From Euptelea pleiosperma (taxonomy: Eukaryota; Streptophyta; Magnoliopsida; Ranunculales; Eupteleaceae): DNA of 64,000 bases. The first letter of the stretch is position 1. Every line of letters begins with the position of its first letter. The notes under the pieces were generated by a model. That model had not been told where the DNA came from, ran no database searches, and was given only the letters and a program-made list of their open reading frames with translations. Position numbers and translations under genes: made by a program. Location: positions 10,280,435 to 10,344,434 of the forward strand of contig CM068546.1 of NCBI GenBank assembly GCA_035048495.1, in the 5' to 3' direction. Positions 55,430 through 64,000 of the stretch are shown here, piece after piece.

Positions 55430-55744
55430 GGGTTTGTGAGTGTTGATACCAAGACATGGGCCGAGAACCTACCTTCACCCTCTAAACATTAACCCACTTG
55501 TCTACTAAAAACAATGATCAAGTAACATGTATTATAGATTGAAAATTTTTTACACAATTTTGGAAGATTCAATTTTATTTTTTTTAAATTTGGAGATGTG
55601 GTTTTGAAAAATATGGCAACTTGATGAATAGTTTATGCAATTTCGTAATGAAGGAGATGAACAACTCTTCGCATTCCTTTTTCTTAGTTTTTTAGGCAAC
55701 CAAAATGTTGTTTTTACCCTTATTGTTTTGATTAAACAAATGAT

Positions 55745-55870
55745 ATTTATTAGCTAGTTTCATAAAATTAGTTATTCTAGCCTTTCGTTTTACATATACC
55801 ACATTATATATAGCTAGTTTCATAAAATTCATTATTCTAGCCTTTCGTTTTACATATACCACATTTTATA
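55745..55870. repeat. 60-bp tandem duplication
   Basis: TAGCTAGTTTCATAAAATT followed by TTCGTTTTACATATACCACA occurs twice in a row with only a couple of differences, so it is probably recent. Confidence 0.85.
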
Positions 55871-56072
55871 TGCTTTTCTACATAATAAATACACAAGAAA
55901 TGACCTAAAAAGAAAAAGAAGTATATCGATATTGAACAAAAATGATTATTAAGAGAAGAATAACTAATAGAGAAATTACAGAGCTTGCATTTTAATTTCT
56001 CTAATTAAAATTATAAAAACCATTTTATATTTGAACAAGGAATGCATGGTAAATTTTTTGACCACACCTTTA
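55868..56072 (+). repeat. Second copy of MULE subterminal sequence, outside the MULE
   Basis: It matches 54860-55075 in direct orientation: GTATATCGATATTGAACAAA, GAGAAGAATAACTAA, TTTAATTTCTCTAATTAAAA and ACCATTTTATATTTGAA are in the same order with small indels. It lies 440 bp beyond the MULE's right end. Confidence 0.85.
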
Positions 56073-56442
56073 AACTGTGATTTTTTATATATACCTGTAA
56101 ATATATCCTGCTTCATTTCTATAAAAACATATATTATTCAATATCTATAACTTGTAATACCTGATTCATTTCCATGAAAACATATATTCAATATCTAAAC
56201 AAAAATTACAATATTCATGATTCCAAATTCCATAATGATAATTCAAAATGACAAAAAAAGACACTGGTAAGAGAATATATATGACACAATTATATCAGAT
56301 CAATCAGCATCTTGCCAAACCAATCAATATTTAGTCGGACCAATCGGCCTCTAGTCCCTACAAAACAAATAGTAAAATAATTAAAATATGAAATGTTAAG
56401 ACTCAGTTTAAACAAAATAAAGAATAAAAAAATATTTACAAA

Positions 56443-56945
56443 CCTAAACCTATAACCTACTACAGATTCTCAATCAAAGCTCTATTTTTTGCCACATCTC
56501 AACACATTTGTTTCAACATATTATACGTGTTAGAAGAGGTTTCGGGTGATGAAGACCTCGTTTGCCCGATTTGGGTGTCGAAGTTCTAAAATCGGCTTAA
56601 GTCAAAACCTTAAAATTTTTAAACATATAACCAATTACATATTCTCACCAAAAGCTTTGTTTTTTTCCACACATCTTCTAACACATTTGTTTCAATATAT
56701 TAGACTTGTTAGAAGAGGTTTCGAGTGACAAAGACCTCATTTATCCAATTTGAGCGTCGATGTTCCAAAATCAACTTAAGTCAAAATCTTAAAATTTTTA
56801 AACCTATAACCCACTATAGATTTCAAACCAAAGCTTTGTTTTTTGCTTTATTTCTTCCAACACGTTTGTTTCAACATATTAGATATGTCATAAAAGGTTT
56901 TAGGTGATAAGGACCTCGATTGTCTACTGATTGTACCAGATATTA
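56443..56945 (+). repeat. Three-unit tandem repeat, about 179-bp monomer
   Basis: Units begin near 56443, 56622 and 56801 with 'AAACCTATAACC.ACTA', then AAAGCTTTGTTTTTTGCC, 'CACATTTGTTTCAACATATT', 'GTTAGAAGAGGTTTCG.GTGA' and 'CTTAAAATTTTTAAAC'. The third unit is incomplete. The monomer size is in the range of plant satellites. The apparent reading frames in it are a result of the period and are not genes. Confidence 0.85.
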
Positions 56946-57940
56946 TGCATTCGCAAACTTTACAAAAGGAATAATTCAAGAATCAACAACACACAATTAC
57001 TCCATTATCACAAACAAAACAAAAAGTTCTCAACTTGAATTAAGTCATAAATGAGAACCAAACGTCATAGTTTACAACTAATATGTCTCAAATAGGTGAT
57101 AAGACACAAAATTATCACACGATGATTCTTGAATGGGAGATGTAAAGTTCAATATATGTATATGCGTAATGTATATGTGTGTGTGCGCACACCATTTATA
57201 TGATATTCAAATTCTATTGGTGACTACCTATTGTTGAACAACCTAGACGTTTTCTACGATAAATAACAGTCCAAATATGAAGGCACTTGGTGAAGTACGC
57301 TATAAGAACAATTAAAGATATATTGAAAACTTAGAGAAAACTTTAGAATACCCTAACTGAAGAACAAAGATAATCATATCAAAACTAAAGCTTCCCATAA
57401 AATAATGAGCATGATATGACAACTTATAAATGAACAAGATATGTAGATCATACCCTGTACCTATAAAGACTAAGTGGTAGGCAATTTATTATTAAACCTC
57501 AATGTGTAGAAAGTAATTAGTTTAAAAATTAAATATCATGTTCTAAAGCTCAAATAAAAAATCCAAATTCATTATTTCACATATGAGCAAAAGTCAATCA
57601 AATTGAGAAGTGTCAACTTTTTTTGTAAAATAAACTAAGCACATGCAGTCAATCTCAAAATGTCAACAACAAAGATCCACACACGCTGAAGAATGTTAAA
57701 AGTCTTTTATTCATATTCTTCAAAACATGTTTTATTATTAATTGATAATCAACCCAGAAAAATGCCCTTTACGGGAATTGAGGTGAACTCGTGAAAATGG
57801 TGCATAACACACAAAAATAGTGGGGTATGAGAGGCATTCTTAGCCCGCTAGATCTAACTATAAAGTGGGTCCAAAAGAGTAGAACCTTCCTTCCGGATGT
57901 CCATTATTAACGTTGACGAGAGATCTCAATATACATAGGG
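56946..57940. other. AT-rich intergenic sequence
   Basis: No gene or element recognised. A short GTGTGT-type run lies near 57165-57190. Confidence 0.45.
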
Positions 57941-57999
57941 CCGTCTCTACCATAAGGCCAATAAGGCGATCGCCTTAGGCCCTAGGTGGGAGAAGGCAC

Positions 58000-58210
58000 C
58001 AGCCCACTAAGCACATGGATGTTTAGCCCATCCCTTGTTGGATATACAAACCAAAAATTAACTTGATCAGTTATCTCTAGCCATAGATTTTAGTACTTTT
58101 TAGGATTGATTCTAGCCATTGGATTCAAGCATGTTTTTTGAGTAGTAAATCCAATGGCTAAAAAACATCATTCAAGCTGATTTCTAGTGTACCAATAGGT
58201 GGGCTCAGTT
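58000..58210. mobile_element. MITE fragment
   Basis: Arms of the 'GCACATGGATGTTTAGCCCA' and 'AATGGCTAAAAAACATCATT' type, the same sub-family as the nested pair at 6.9-7.6 kb. It is preceded by GGCGATCGCCTTAGGCCCTA, a word that recurs near 59750, 60590 and 60790. Confidence 0.55.
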
Positions 58211-58299
58211 GCGGAGCTAGGATTTTGCTCAAGGGTGGGCAAAGTGGCAAGTGACAGTCAATAATGTTTTTGAGTAAATCTGCGACACACATCATCAAC

Positions 58300-58960
58300 A
58301 TTGATAACAAACCACATTATGGGCCACGTGGCACACTATTAGAGACCATTGACTATATGGATGTTTGGCACATCCCTATGTGGACCTACAGACCAAAAAC
58401 CAGCCTGATTAGTGATTTCTAACCGCTAATTTGGACTCTTTTCATGGAAAATCTTTAACAATTGGATTTGAACATTATTTGAGGTAATTAGATCCAAAGA
58501 TTAGAAATCACTAATGAGCCTGATTTTTTGGCCTTAGGCCTCAACTTGAGAGATTGTTGACCGTATGGATGTTTGGCCCAACCTAGGTGAATTACAAACC
58601 ACAAATTAGCATGATTACTGGTTTTTAAGCGCTGGATTGGAGTCATTTTCATGGGGTTGATTTTAAGCCATGGAATTGGAGCATTACTGACCATTATTTA
58701 GGGTATAAAGATCCAAAGGTTAGAAAGAGGGAGGGGCAGGAGGGAGGGTGGGAAAACTTACAGGGCGCCATTGGATTGGATTCGTTTTCATGGGGTTGAT
58801 TTTTCACTGTGGAACTAGCGCGTTACTGACCATTATTTAGGGTATAAAGATCCAAAGGTTTGAAAGACAGGTGGGGGGGAGAAAACTTGCAGGGGGCACC
58901 ACTTGATTGGAGTCTTTTTCATGGGGTTGATTTTTAACCGTGGAATTGGAGTGTGTTGCA
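58300..58960. mobile_element. MITE copies and a partial tandem triplication
   Basis: A G-box MITE copy at about 58300-58540 (GCCACGTGGC at 58323-58332) is followed by a second, arm-only copy. Part of it (ATGGGGTTGATTTT...TAAAGATCCAAAGGTT) is repeated with starts at 58651, 58790 and 58921. The purine-rich GGGAGG linkers between units are unusual. Confidence 0.6.
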
Positions 58961-59375
58961 GACAAGGTTGCTGTGCATGTGTAAGATCTAGATTCCTACA
59001 TCAGAGTCCACTTGGCAAGATAAGCCCCCCATTTCACAGAGAAAGTTGGATCGGGCATCCAGAAAACCTTACTCACTTTGAGCACGCTGCAAAGGGCCGG
59101 CGAATTTTTCAATAATTAACGATAAAACAAACAACCATTAACATATTGGGAATCGATGTTTTAGCACCTGTAACGCCGTTGAGAAATTTCGTTCACGAGC
59201 AATTAAAAGTCGGTCACTTTTCTTGCTGAGCCTAGTCTCTCCCTCCTGAAACTTGTACACGTAAGAAGCACCCTTGGTTCCCTTACCAAGCCTGAGACTC
59301 GGATCTTTGGTGTAAAATTCAATTTTATTCGATTTTGATTTCACTCGCAGGGACTCGAAAATTTTCTCTCCATTA

Positions 59376-60866
59376 GGGCATGTTTGGCAGTTGAGAAAAA
59401 GAGTTCCAATGGGGAATATTTAGCCAGCCAAATATTATCTTGGCTAAATATTTGTGCATATCAATATTTAACAACATTTGGTGCGTGTATTTGCTAGCTT
59501 ACTTCATTTTCTTTCAATTTATGTGGGTCCCACATATCAAAGTAAGTCAAATATGGGTTAGGTGAGTGTGGGGCCCTCATATTAGGTCACAGGATCCAAA
59601 GAAAACTCATTTTTATCTTTTTATATATTAAAAAACTCATTTTTACTGAAAAAAGTGATTTTTCTGCAAAAAAATGAAAATTTTCCACTAAAGCTTATTT
59701 GGTGTGAAAATATTTACTCATGGGAGCAGGGATATCTCAATACAAGTTGAGGCCTTAGGCGAAGACTCTATACAAGGTCTTTTTTTTTAATTTAATATAT
59801 TAATATATATGGTATTAATTAAAAAATTAAACTCTATATTATTGAAAATGGGTCAGGATTTGGGAACAACCATTTTGCGTAGCTGTATAGAAGATGAATC
59901 AATGGCTGATTTTTGGTGAGGATGATCTCTATGGTGAGGAGATCATCCTAACCAAAATTCAAATCAGTCCAAAATTCGTAGACTGGTTTAGAAGTTGAAA
60001 AATTATAGACCATCGATTTTTACTGTGTAACTTGAAAACCACATTTGATGGGGTTAGAAATTTCAGAATGGGCTGATTTTTTGTTGGGGTGATCTATATG
60101 GTGAGGGGATAATCCTCACCAAAAATCAGCCATTGATTCATCTCCTATGTGGGTCTGCCATAATAGTTGTCAAAAAAGGTTGTCCCCCGATCCTGACCCA
60201 TTGAAAATATTTATATAAAAACTATTCTTGGTAATCAAAAACTAGGGAAAAAAATTTAGATGCAGAGTACACCGGTTTAGTCGATGCAGAGGACTCTCGT
60301 AGCCCTACATAGATAGTTATTTAGCCCAATGACTGCGTGAATGTTCAGCCCACCTTTTGGTGGATAAACAAATGTACACTAAAAATAAGCTTGATTGATG
60401 ATTTCTAGCCATTGGATTTACTATCCAAGAAACATGCTTGAATCCAACGGCTAGAATCATTTCCTAAAAAGTACAAAAATCTATGGTTAAAGATAATCAA
60501 TCAGGTTGATTTCCAACAATAGGTGGGATAAAAATGCATGTGGTCGGTGGGACCTGGGCTGGCCGCTGGGGACTTGTCTCACCAAGGGGCCTTAGGCGAC
60601 CGCTGCATGGTGTGTGGGGTGGGGTGGGGTGGGGGGGGGGGAGGTGATCAAATGTTTTCCCGCCGCGGGCAAACTGAGGAATTCTAGCAAGCAACGCCTA
60701 CGAGCATCTCCAACATTTAGGGAGTCGTGGAGGGAAAAAACACCTCCAACAGACTCCCTAACCCACTCCCTACATTTAGGGAGAAGGGGTCTTAGGCGAC
60801 CACTGCATGGGGGGAGGCGAGCGCAAATATTTTATTTTCCCGCCTCTGTGGCCGCCCAAACATCCC
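59376..60866 (+). mobile_element. Harbinger-type MITE split by other insertions, upstream of LUH
   Basis: The left end GGGCATGTTTGG follows TTA (59373-59375); the right end CCCAAACATCCC precedes TTTA. Left segments match the 41-kb MITEs (GAGAAAAAGAGTTCC, TCTTGGCTAAATATTTG, GGGTCCCACATATCAAAGTA); the right tail (GTGATCAAATGTTTTCCCGC, AAATATTTTATTTTCCCGCC) is displaced by two inserts at about 59735-60640 and 60685-60815. The second insert starts near GAGCATCTCCAACA, a common plant MITE terminus. The element ends about 400 bp from the LUH ATG. Confidence 0.7.
60300..60565. mobile_element. MITE copy inside the split Harbinger-type element
   Basis: It reads 'TGATTGATGATTTCTAGCCA' in one arm and 'CCAACGGCTAGAATCATTTC', then 'AATCAATCAGGTTGATTTCC' in the other. 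It has no coding and is a further layer of nesting. Confidence 0.55.
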
Positions 60867-61272
60867 TTTAAATTTCAAGCTTTACTATTTCATCTACTCT
60901 TCTTTCTCATCGAAAACCCTGAATTTTTTTCCCAAGAAAATACAATTCTGATGCTCTGAGAGAATTCGAGCTATCGAAAAATACCAAGGTATGTATTCGG
61001 ATCATGATTCTTGAACGAACTATCGTTCTGTCTTTTTGAATTAGGGTTTAAGATATGGATATCGAGTTTGCAATGGAAGCTTGGATTGGTAATTTAGGCG
61101 ATGTTGCATTTCGTTGGTATAAAGGCTAATTTCTCTGAAGCAGTTTGATTTGATCATTTGTTTACGGAATTTCTGCGAGGTTTCTGTTCAATCTTCTCGT
61201 TTGAATTGCAGTTGATTGAATTCCAGAAGTGAATTGCGAACATTTTTTTTTTATCAGAGTTGAAACTCAAAG
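60867..61272 (+). other. Probable LUH 5' leader region, possibly with a 5' UTR intron
   Basis: CAAGGTATGTATTCGG at about 60985 fits a splice donor, and TTGCAGTTGATTGAATTCC at about 61207 an acceptor, which would place one intron in the 5' UTR, as is common in this family. The transcription start was not located. Confidence 0.4.
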
Positions 61273-61371
61273 ATGGCACAGAGTAACTTGGAAACAGATA
61301 AGATGTATGTATATGCAATGTTACGAAGGTTTTTCTGTTAAATTGATTGCATTCATGGAATTCTTCTGATG

Positions 61372-61411
<40 letters not shown>

Positions 61412-62557
61412 CCAGGCTTGATAGTTATATTTATGATTATTTGGTGAAAAGAAATTTGCATGCTTCGGCAGAGGCCTTCATGACCGAAAGAAATGTCGCT
61501 GCAGATCCAGTAGGTAATAACGTTTGTTGATGATTAAGAATCTTTAATTTATGGTACATATTTAGTTATTTATTATTATGATTGAATTGGATCATATAAT
61601 GGTGAGGCTTTAATATGCAGCAATCGGTGCTCCTGGACCTGGAGGTCATCTCTTCGAATGGTGGTCTGTCTTTTGGGACCTCTTCATCACGAGGACAAAT
61701 GAGAAACATTCTGACGTTGCTGCTGCCTATATTGAGGTCTCTGTATACTGTATAGACGTAACAGTTTTCCAGGTTCTCTTCTATGAGGTGGTTGCTTATG
61801 TATTTTAGTTGGTAGAGTGGATAACTGAACTAGTCTATAATTTCTCTATGATCCACAGGTACAACAAGTCAAGGCAAGGGAGCAGCAACAACAGCTGCAA
61901 ATGCAGCAATTGCAACTCATGCAGCAACGACACACTCTATTGCAACCGAGGGATGCTAATCATCTTTCCATTGGTGGTCCCGTAAATGCTATAAACTCTG
62001 ATGGGATGCTGGGGCAGTCTAGTGCCAATGTTTTGGCAGCAAAAATGTATGAAGAAGGCATGAATCATTCACACGCAATGGATTTAGAGATATCCCCGCA
62101 ACTTATTGATGCTAGTAGCATATCCCTTTTGAAATCAGTAACCAATCATCCTGGGTATTCTCTTTGCCCATATGCCTTATTTCTTTTGGTGTCCTTAAGT
62201 TTTCATTTTCTTTGTTTTCTCTGGGTGGGAGTGAGTTCTTCATTTCTCTTGCTCTTCTTGCTGACACAGCCAGTTGGTCCAAGCTAATCCAGGAAGCCTG
62301 TCTACGGCATTGCCGCAAATTCAAGCACAAACTCAACAGACCACTGTAACCATTTGGACTATATGTTCTTCTGTTTTGCTATTTTGTTTCTTTGCCTTCT
62401 ATTTTTTCTTTGTGCATCTTTTTCAGTACTTGAGTTATATATTCTTCCGGAATTGTAGGACGTCACTGGTGGCTTGGCTGTAACTCAAAGATCGTTGCCT
62501 ATGGATCCTTCATCGAGTTACGGATTACGCAATCAAAACCTGGACTAAGCAATGCAG
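61273..62557 (+). CDS. LUH: LEUNIG_HOMOLOG-like transcriptional co-repressor, 5' exons, with frameshift in exon 6
   Basis: LEUNIG and LUH are Groucho/Tup1-type co-repressors with an N-terminal LUFS domain (including a LisH motif), a Gln-rich middle and C-terminal WD40 repeats. Exons inferred from splice sites: 61273-61304, 61416-61513, 61621-61736, 61859-62154, 62270-62345 and 62459-62557. Residues about 11-40 are the LisH part ([14 protein letters not shown]), followed by FEWWSVFWD and [13 protein letters not shown], both typical of LUFS, then a Gln-rich run near [15 protein letters not shown]. Exon 6 starts in frame, but after PMDPSSSYG it shifts and meets TAA at 62546-62548. Changing frame just before that point recovers SKPGLSNA, which family members have here, so bases appear to be missing. 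The visible product would be 235 residues. No WD40 exon lies in the remaining 1.4 kb. It is either a decaying copy or contains an assembly error; a further intron boundary is less likely. Confidence 0.85.
61376..61408. repeat. CT microsatellite in LUH intron 1
   Basis: A pure CT run a few bases before the exon 2 acceptor (TTTTTCCAG), forming an exceptionally long polypyrimidine tract. Confidence 0.85.
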
Positions 62558-62766
62558 GTAGGATTATTTGGCCTTCCATAACATGAATAAGAAAATTGTG
62601 CTGGGTATGGGTTGTTAATTATGAGTTGTATATGGCTTGATCTTATTTATTTAGAAAAGAATAGGAATCCTCTCAGTTGACTGAAAGGAGCTAAACTATC
62701 ATACACGATTTATATTGGTCCTCATCCCTTAGTGGGATCAGTGTAAAAAGTAATCTAAAAGGATTA

Positions 62767-62983
62767 AAGCCTCTCTTTATTTTTGGGGTTCCGCCATTTC
62801 TGAGCTGAAGCATTTCTGATTTGATGATTTTGTGTTCCGGTGGGATCGTTTGATTTCTTAGTTGTGTTCTCTTGGTTGGGGGATTGGTTGTAGTCTCTGT
62901 TGGTCTTTTCTTTTTGTGTTTTTGGCTGTATAGTTTTTGGGCTTCCTCAGCCCTCTTTTAATATATTTCCTTTTACCGATAAA
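62767..62983 (+). mobile_element. Short 5'-truncated LINE insertion with 22-bp target-site duplication
   Basis: A 22-bp stretch beginning AAAAAGTAATCTAAAA is present at 62745-62766 and again at 62984-63005 with one mismatch. The insert ends CCTCAGCCCTCTTTTAATAT, then TTCCTTTTACCGATAAAA, the same 3' terminus as the LINE at 25158-27042 (CTACCGATAAAA). It carries only the 3' UTR, in sense orientation to LUH. Confidence 0.9.
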
Positions 62984-63419
62984 AAAAAGTAATCTAAAAA
63001 GATTATTTAAATATTGGTTGATTTGGAAGTGAAAAACTCAAAAATGTATCGACTTTAGAGACAAATTTGGATGATCGAACAAATTTTATTTGATAAGATT
63101 TTATAGTGGTAGATCTGGAAGGCTACTTTCAAATTGAAAAAGGTTTGCAAATTGAAAAGGCACTCAAATCATGAGAGCCATGTCTATGGTCATCACAACC
63201 ATAGTAACGTCTACAGAAATGCTAAAAAGAGAAACATGGGATATAATAAATTAATAACAATGTGTTGCCAAGATATTGAGGAGTTTGTGCAAGAATGGAC
63301 TCATATATAAATTCAGGATTTTGTGGTTTTAGTACTTGACAACGTTGCAAGATTTTGGGGCACAGTATGTTGGCTACTTCATCCCAAGTTCAAGGCTAGC
63401 TAACTTAGTTCCCAATAAT

Positions 63420-64000
63420 AAGGTAGACTATGTACCTTTTATGGGTCACATATTGGTTCAGAGCTTTCTTGGTCTAAATTGCTTTGACAATGCTGTAAGA
63501 TAGTAGGATAGAATATATTGTCTTCGTCACCCGAAGTTTAAGGCTAGTCAACTCAGTTCCCAATTATAGGATAAACGCCTTCAATTTGTTTGGTCACCTG
63601 AAGTTTAGGGCTGGTCACCTTCTATTTGCTTAGCCCTTGAGGTTTGTCCAAGAATATCTTTGGAGTTGCAGACTTGGGTTGGGTAGAGACTAAAAACTGA
63701 TCCACCCTTCAATGGACGAGTGCGGAAGTTCATCGACCTGCAAGCAGGCCCCATACAAGACAAATGGGATTGGGATGAATGCCACTGTAATACCATGTTT
63801 AGACTATGTACCTTTTATGGGCTCACATATTGGTTCAGAGCTTTCTTGGTCCAAATTCCTTTGACAATGCTGTAAGATAGTGGGATAGAATATATTGTCT
63901 TGGTCACCCGAAGTTTAGGGCTAGTCAACTCAGTTCCCAATTATAGGATAAACACCTTCTATTTGCTTGGTCACCTGAAGTTTAGGGCTAGTCACCTTCT
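63420..64000 (+). repeat. Tandem duplication, period about 375 bp, at the right edge
   Basis: The block GACTATGTACCTTTTATGGG, TTGGTTCAGAGCTTTCTTGG, ACAATGCTGTAAGATAGT and CAACTCAGTTCCCAATTATA occurs at about 63426 and again at about 63801. CACCTGAAGTTTAGGGCTGG-type words repeat within each unit. It may continue past the window. No LUH exon was found here. Confidence 0.8.

Noticed and set aside
56546..56907. Two similar 60-codon frames with repeated FKHITN/FKPITH words
   Set aside because: They arise from the 179-bp tandem repeat and differ at many positions; not a protein family.
62112..62349. Frames across LUH intron 4 and exon 5
   Set aside because: They read through an intron or antisense to exon 5; the spliced LUH frame explains the conserved residues.

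Overview
This window reads as nuclear DNA of a flowering plant with a repeat-rich genome. It contains three recognisable plant genes with canonical GT-AG introns, surrounded by LINEs, Ty3/gypsy and Mutator-like pieces and many MITEs. I cannot name the species. The long, transposon-filled introns and dense MITEs would fit a large-genome lineage such as a magnoliid, but that is a guess.

Layout. (1) 1-6794, minus strand: the first six coding exons of a PRD1-like gene (PUTATIVE RECOMBINATION INITIATION DEFECTS 1, a meiotic double-strand-break factor). The gene runs off the left edge; about 835 codons are visible. Its introns hold MITEs and a large low-complexity hairpin. (2) 6795-9999: intergenic, with a nested MITE pair, another MITE and a 72-bp tandem duplication. 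(3) 10000-40477, minus strand: a complete SEC23 gene (COPII coat). Twelve coding exons join to an uninterrupted 769-codon reading frame over 30.5 kb. Intron 3 (13.0 kb) and intron 4 (6.9 kb) are filled with LINEs, one inserted inside another, plus gypsy gag-protease and integrase pieces, LTR pieces, a FAR1/MULE transposase relic, a Harbinger-type element and a possible SINE. (4) 40.5-45.4 kb: SEC23 upstream region, with a MITE cluster, one Harbinger-type MITE inserted in another, and a hAT-like element with a clean 8-bp target-site duplication. (5) 45464-55429: a 9.97-kb Mutator-like element (MULE) with long terminal inverted repeats, an exact 9-bp target-site duplication and a decayed FAR1-type transposase. 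(6) 55.4-60.9 kb: a repeat of MULE subterminal sequence, a three-unit tandem repeat of about 179 bp, more MITEs, and a Harbinger-type element split by other insertions directly upstream of the next gene. (7) 61273 onward, plus strand: the 5' exons of a LEUNIG_HOMOLOG-like co-repressor gene. Exon 6 carries an apparent frameshift and stop, and the next intron contains a short LINE insertion with a 22-bp target-site duplication.

The three genes are not functionally linked: meiotic recombination, ER-to-Golgi transport and transcriptional co-repression. The window's main interest is its layered transposon history, including nested insertions whose empty sites can be rebuilt, and a MITE family that has spread G-box motifs (CACGTG) around and inside the genes. 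I found no CRISPR array, tRNA or rRNA gene, and no clearly new multi-gene system.
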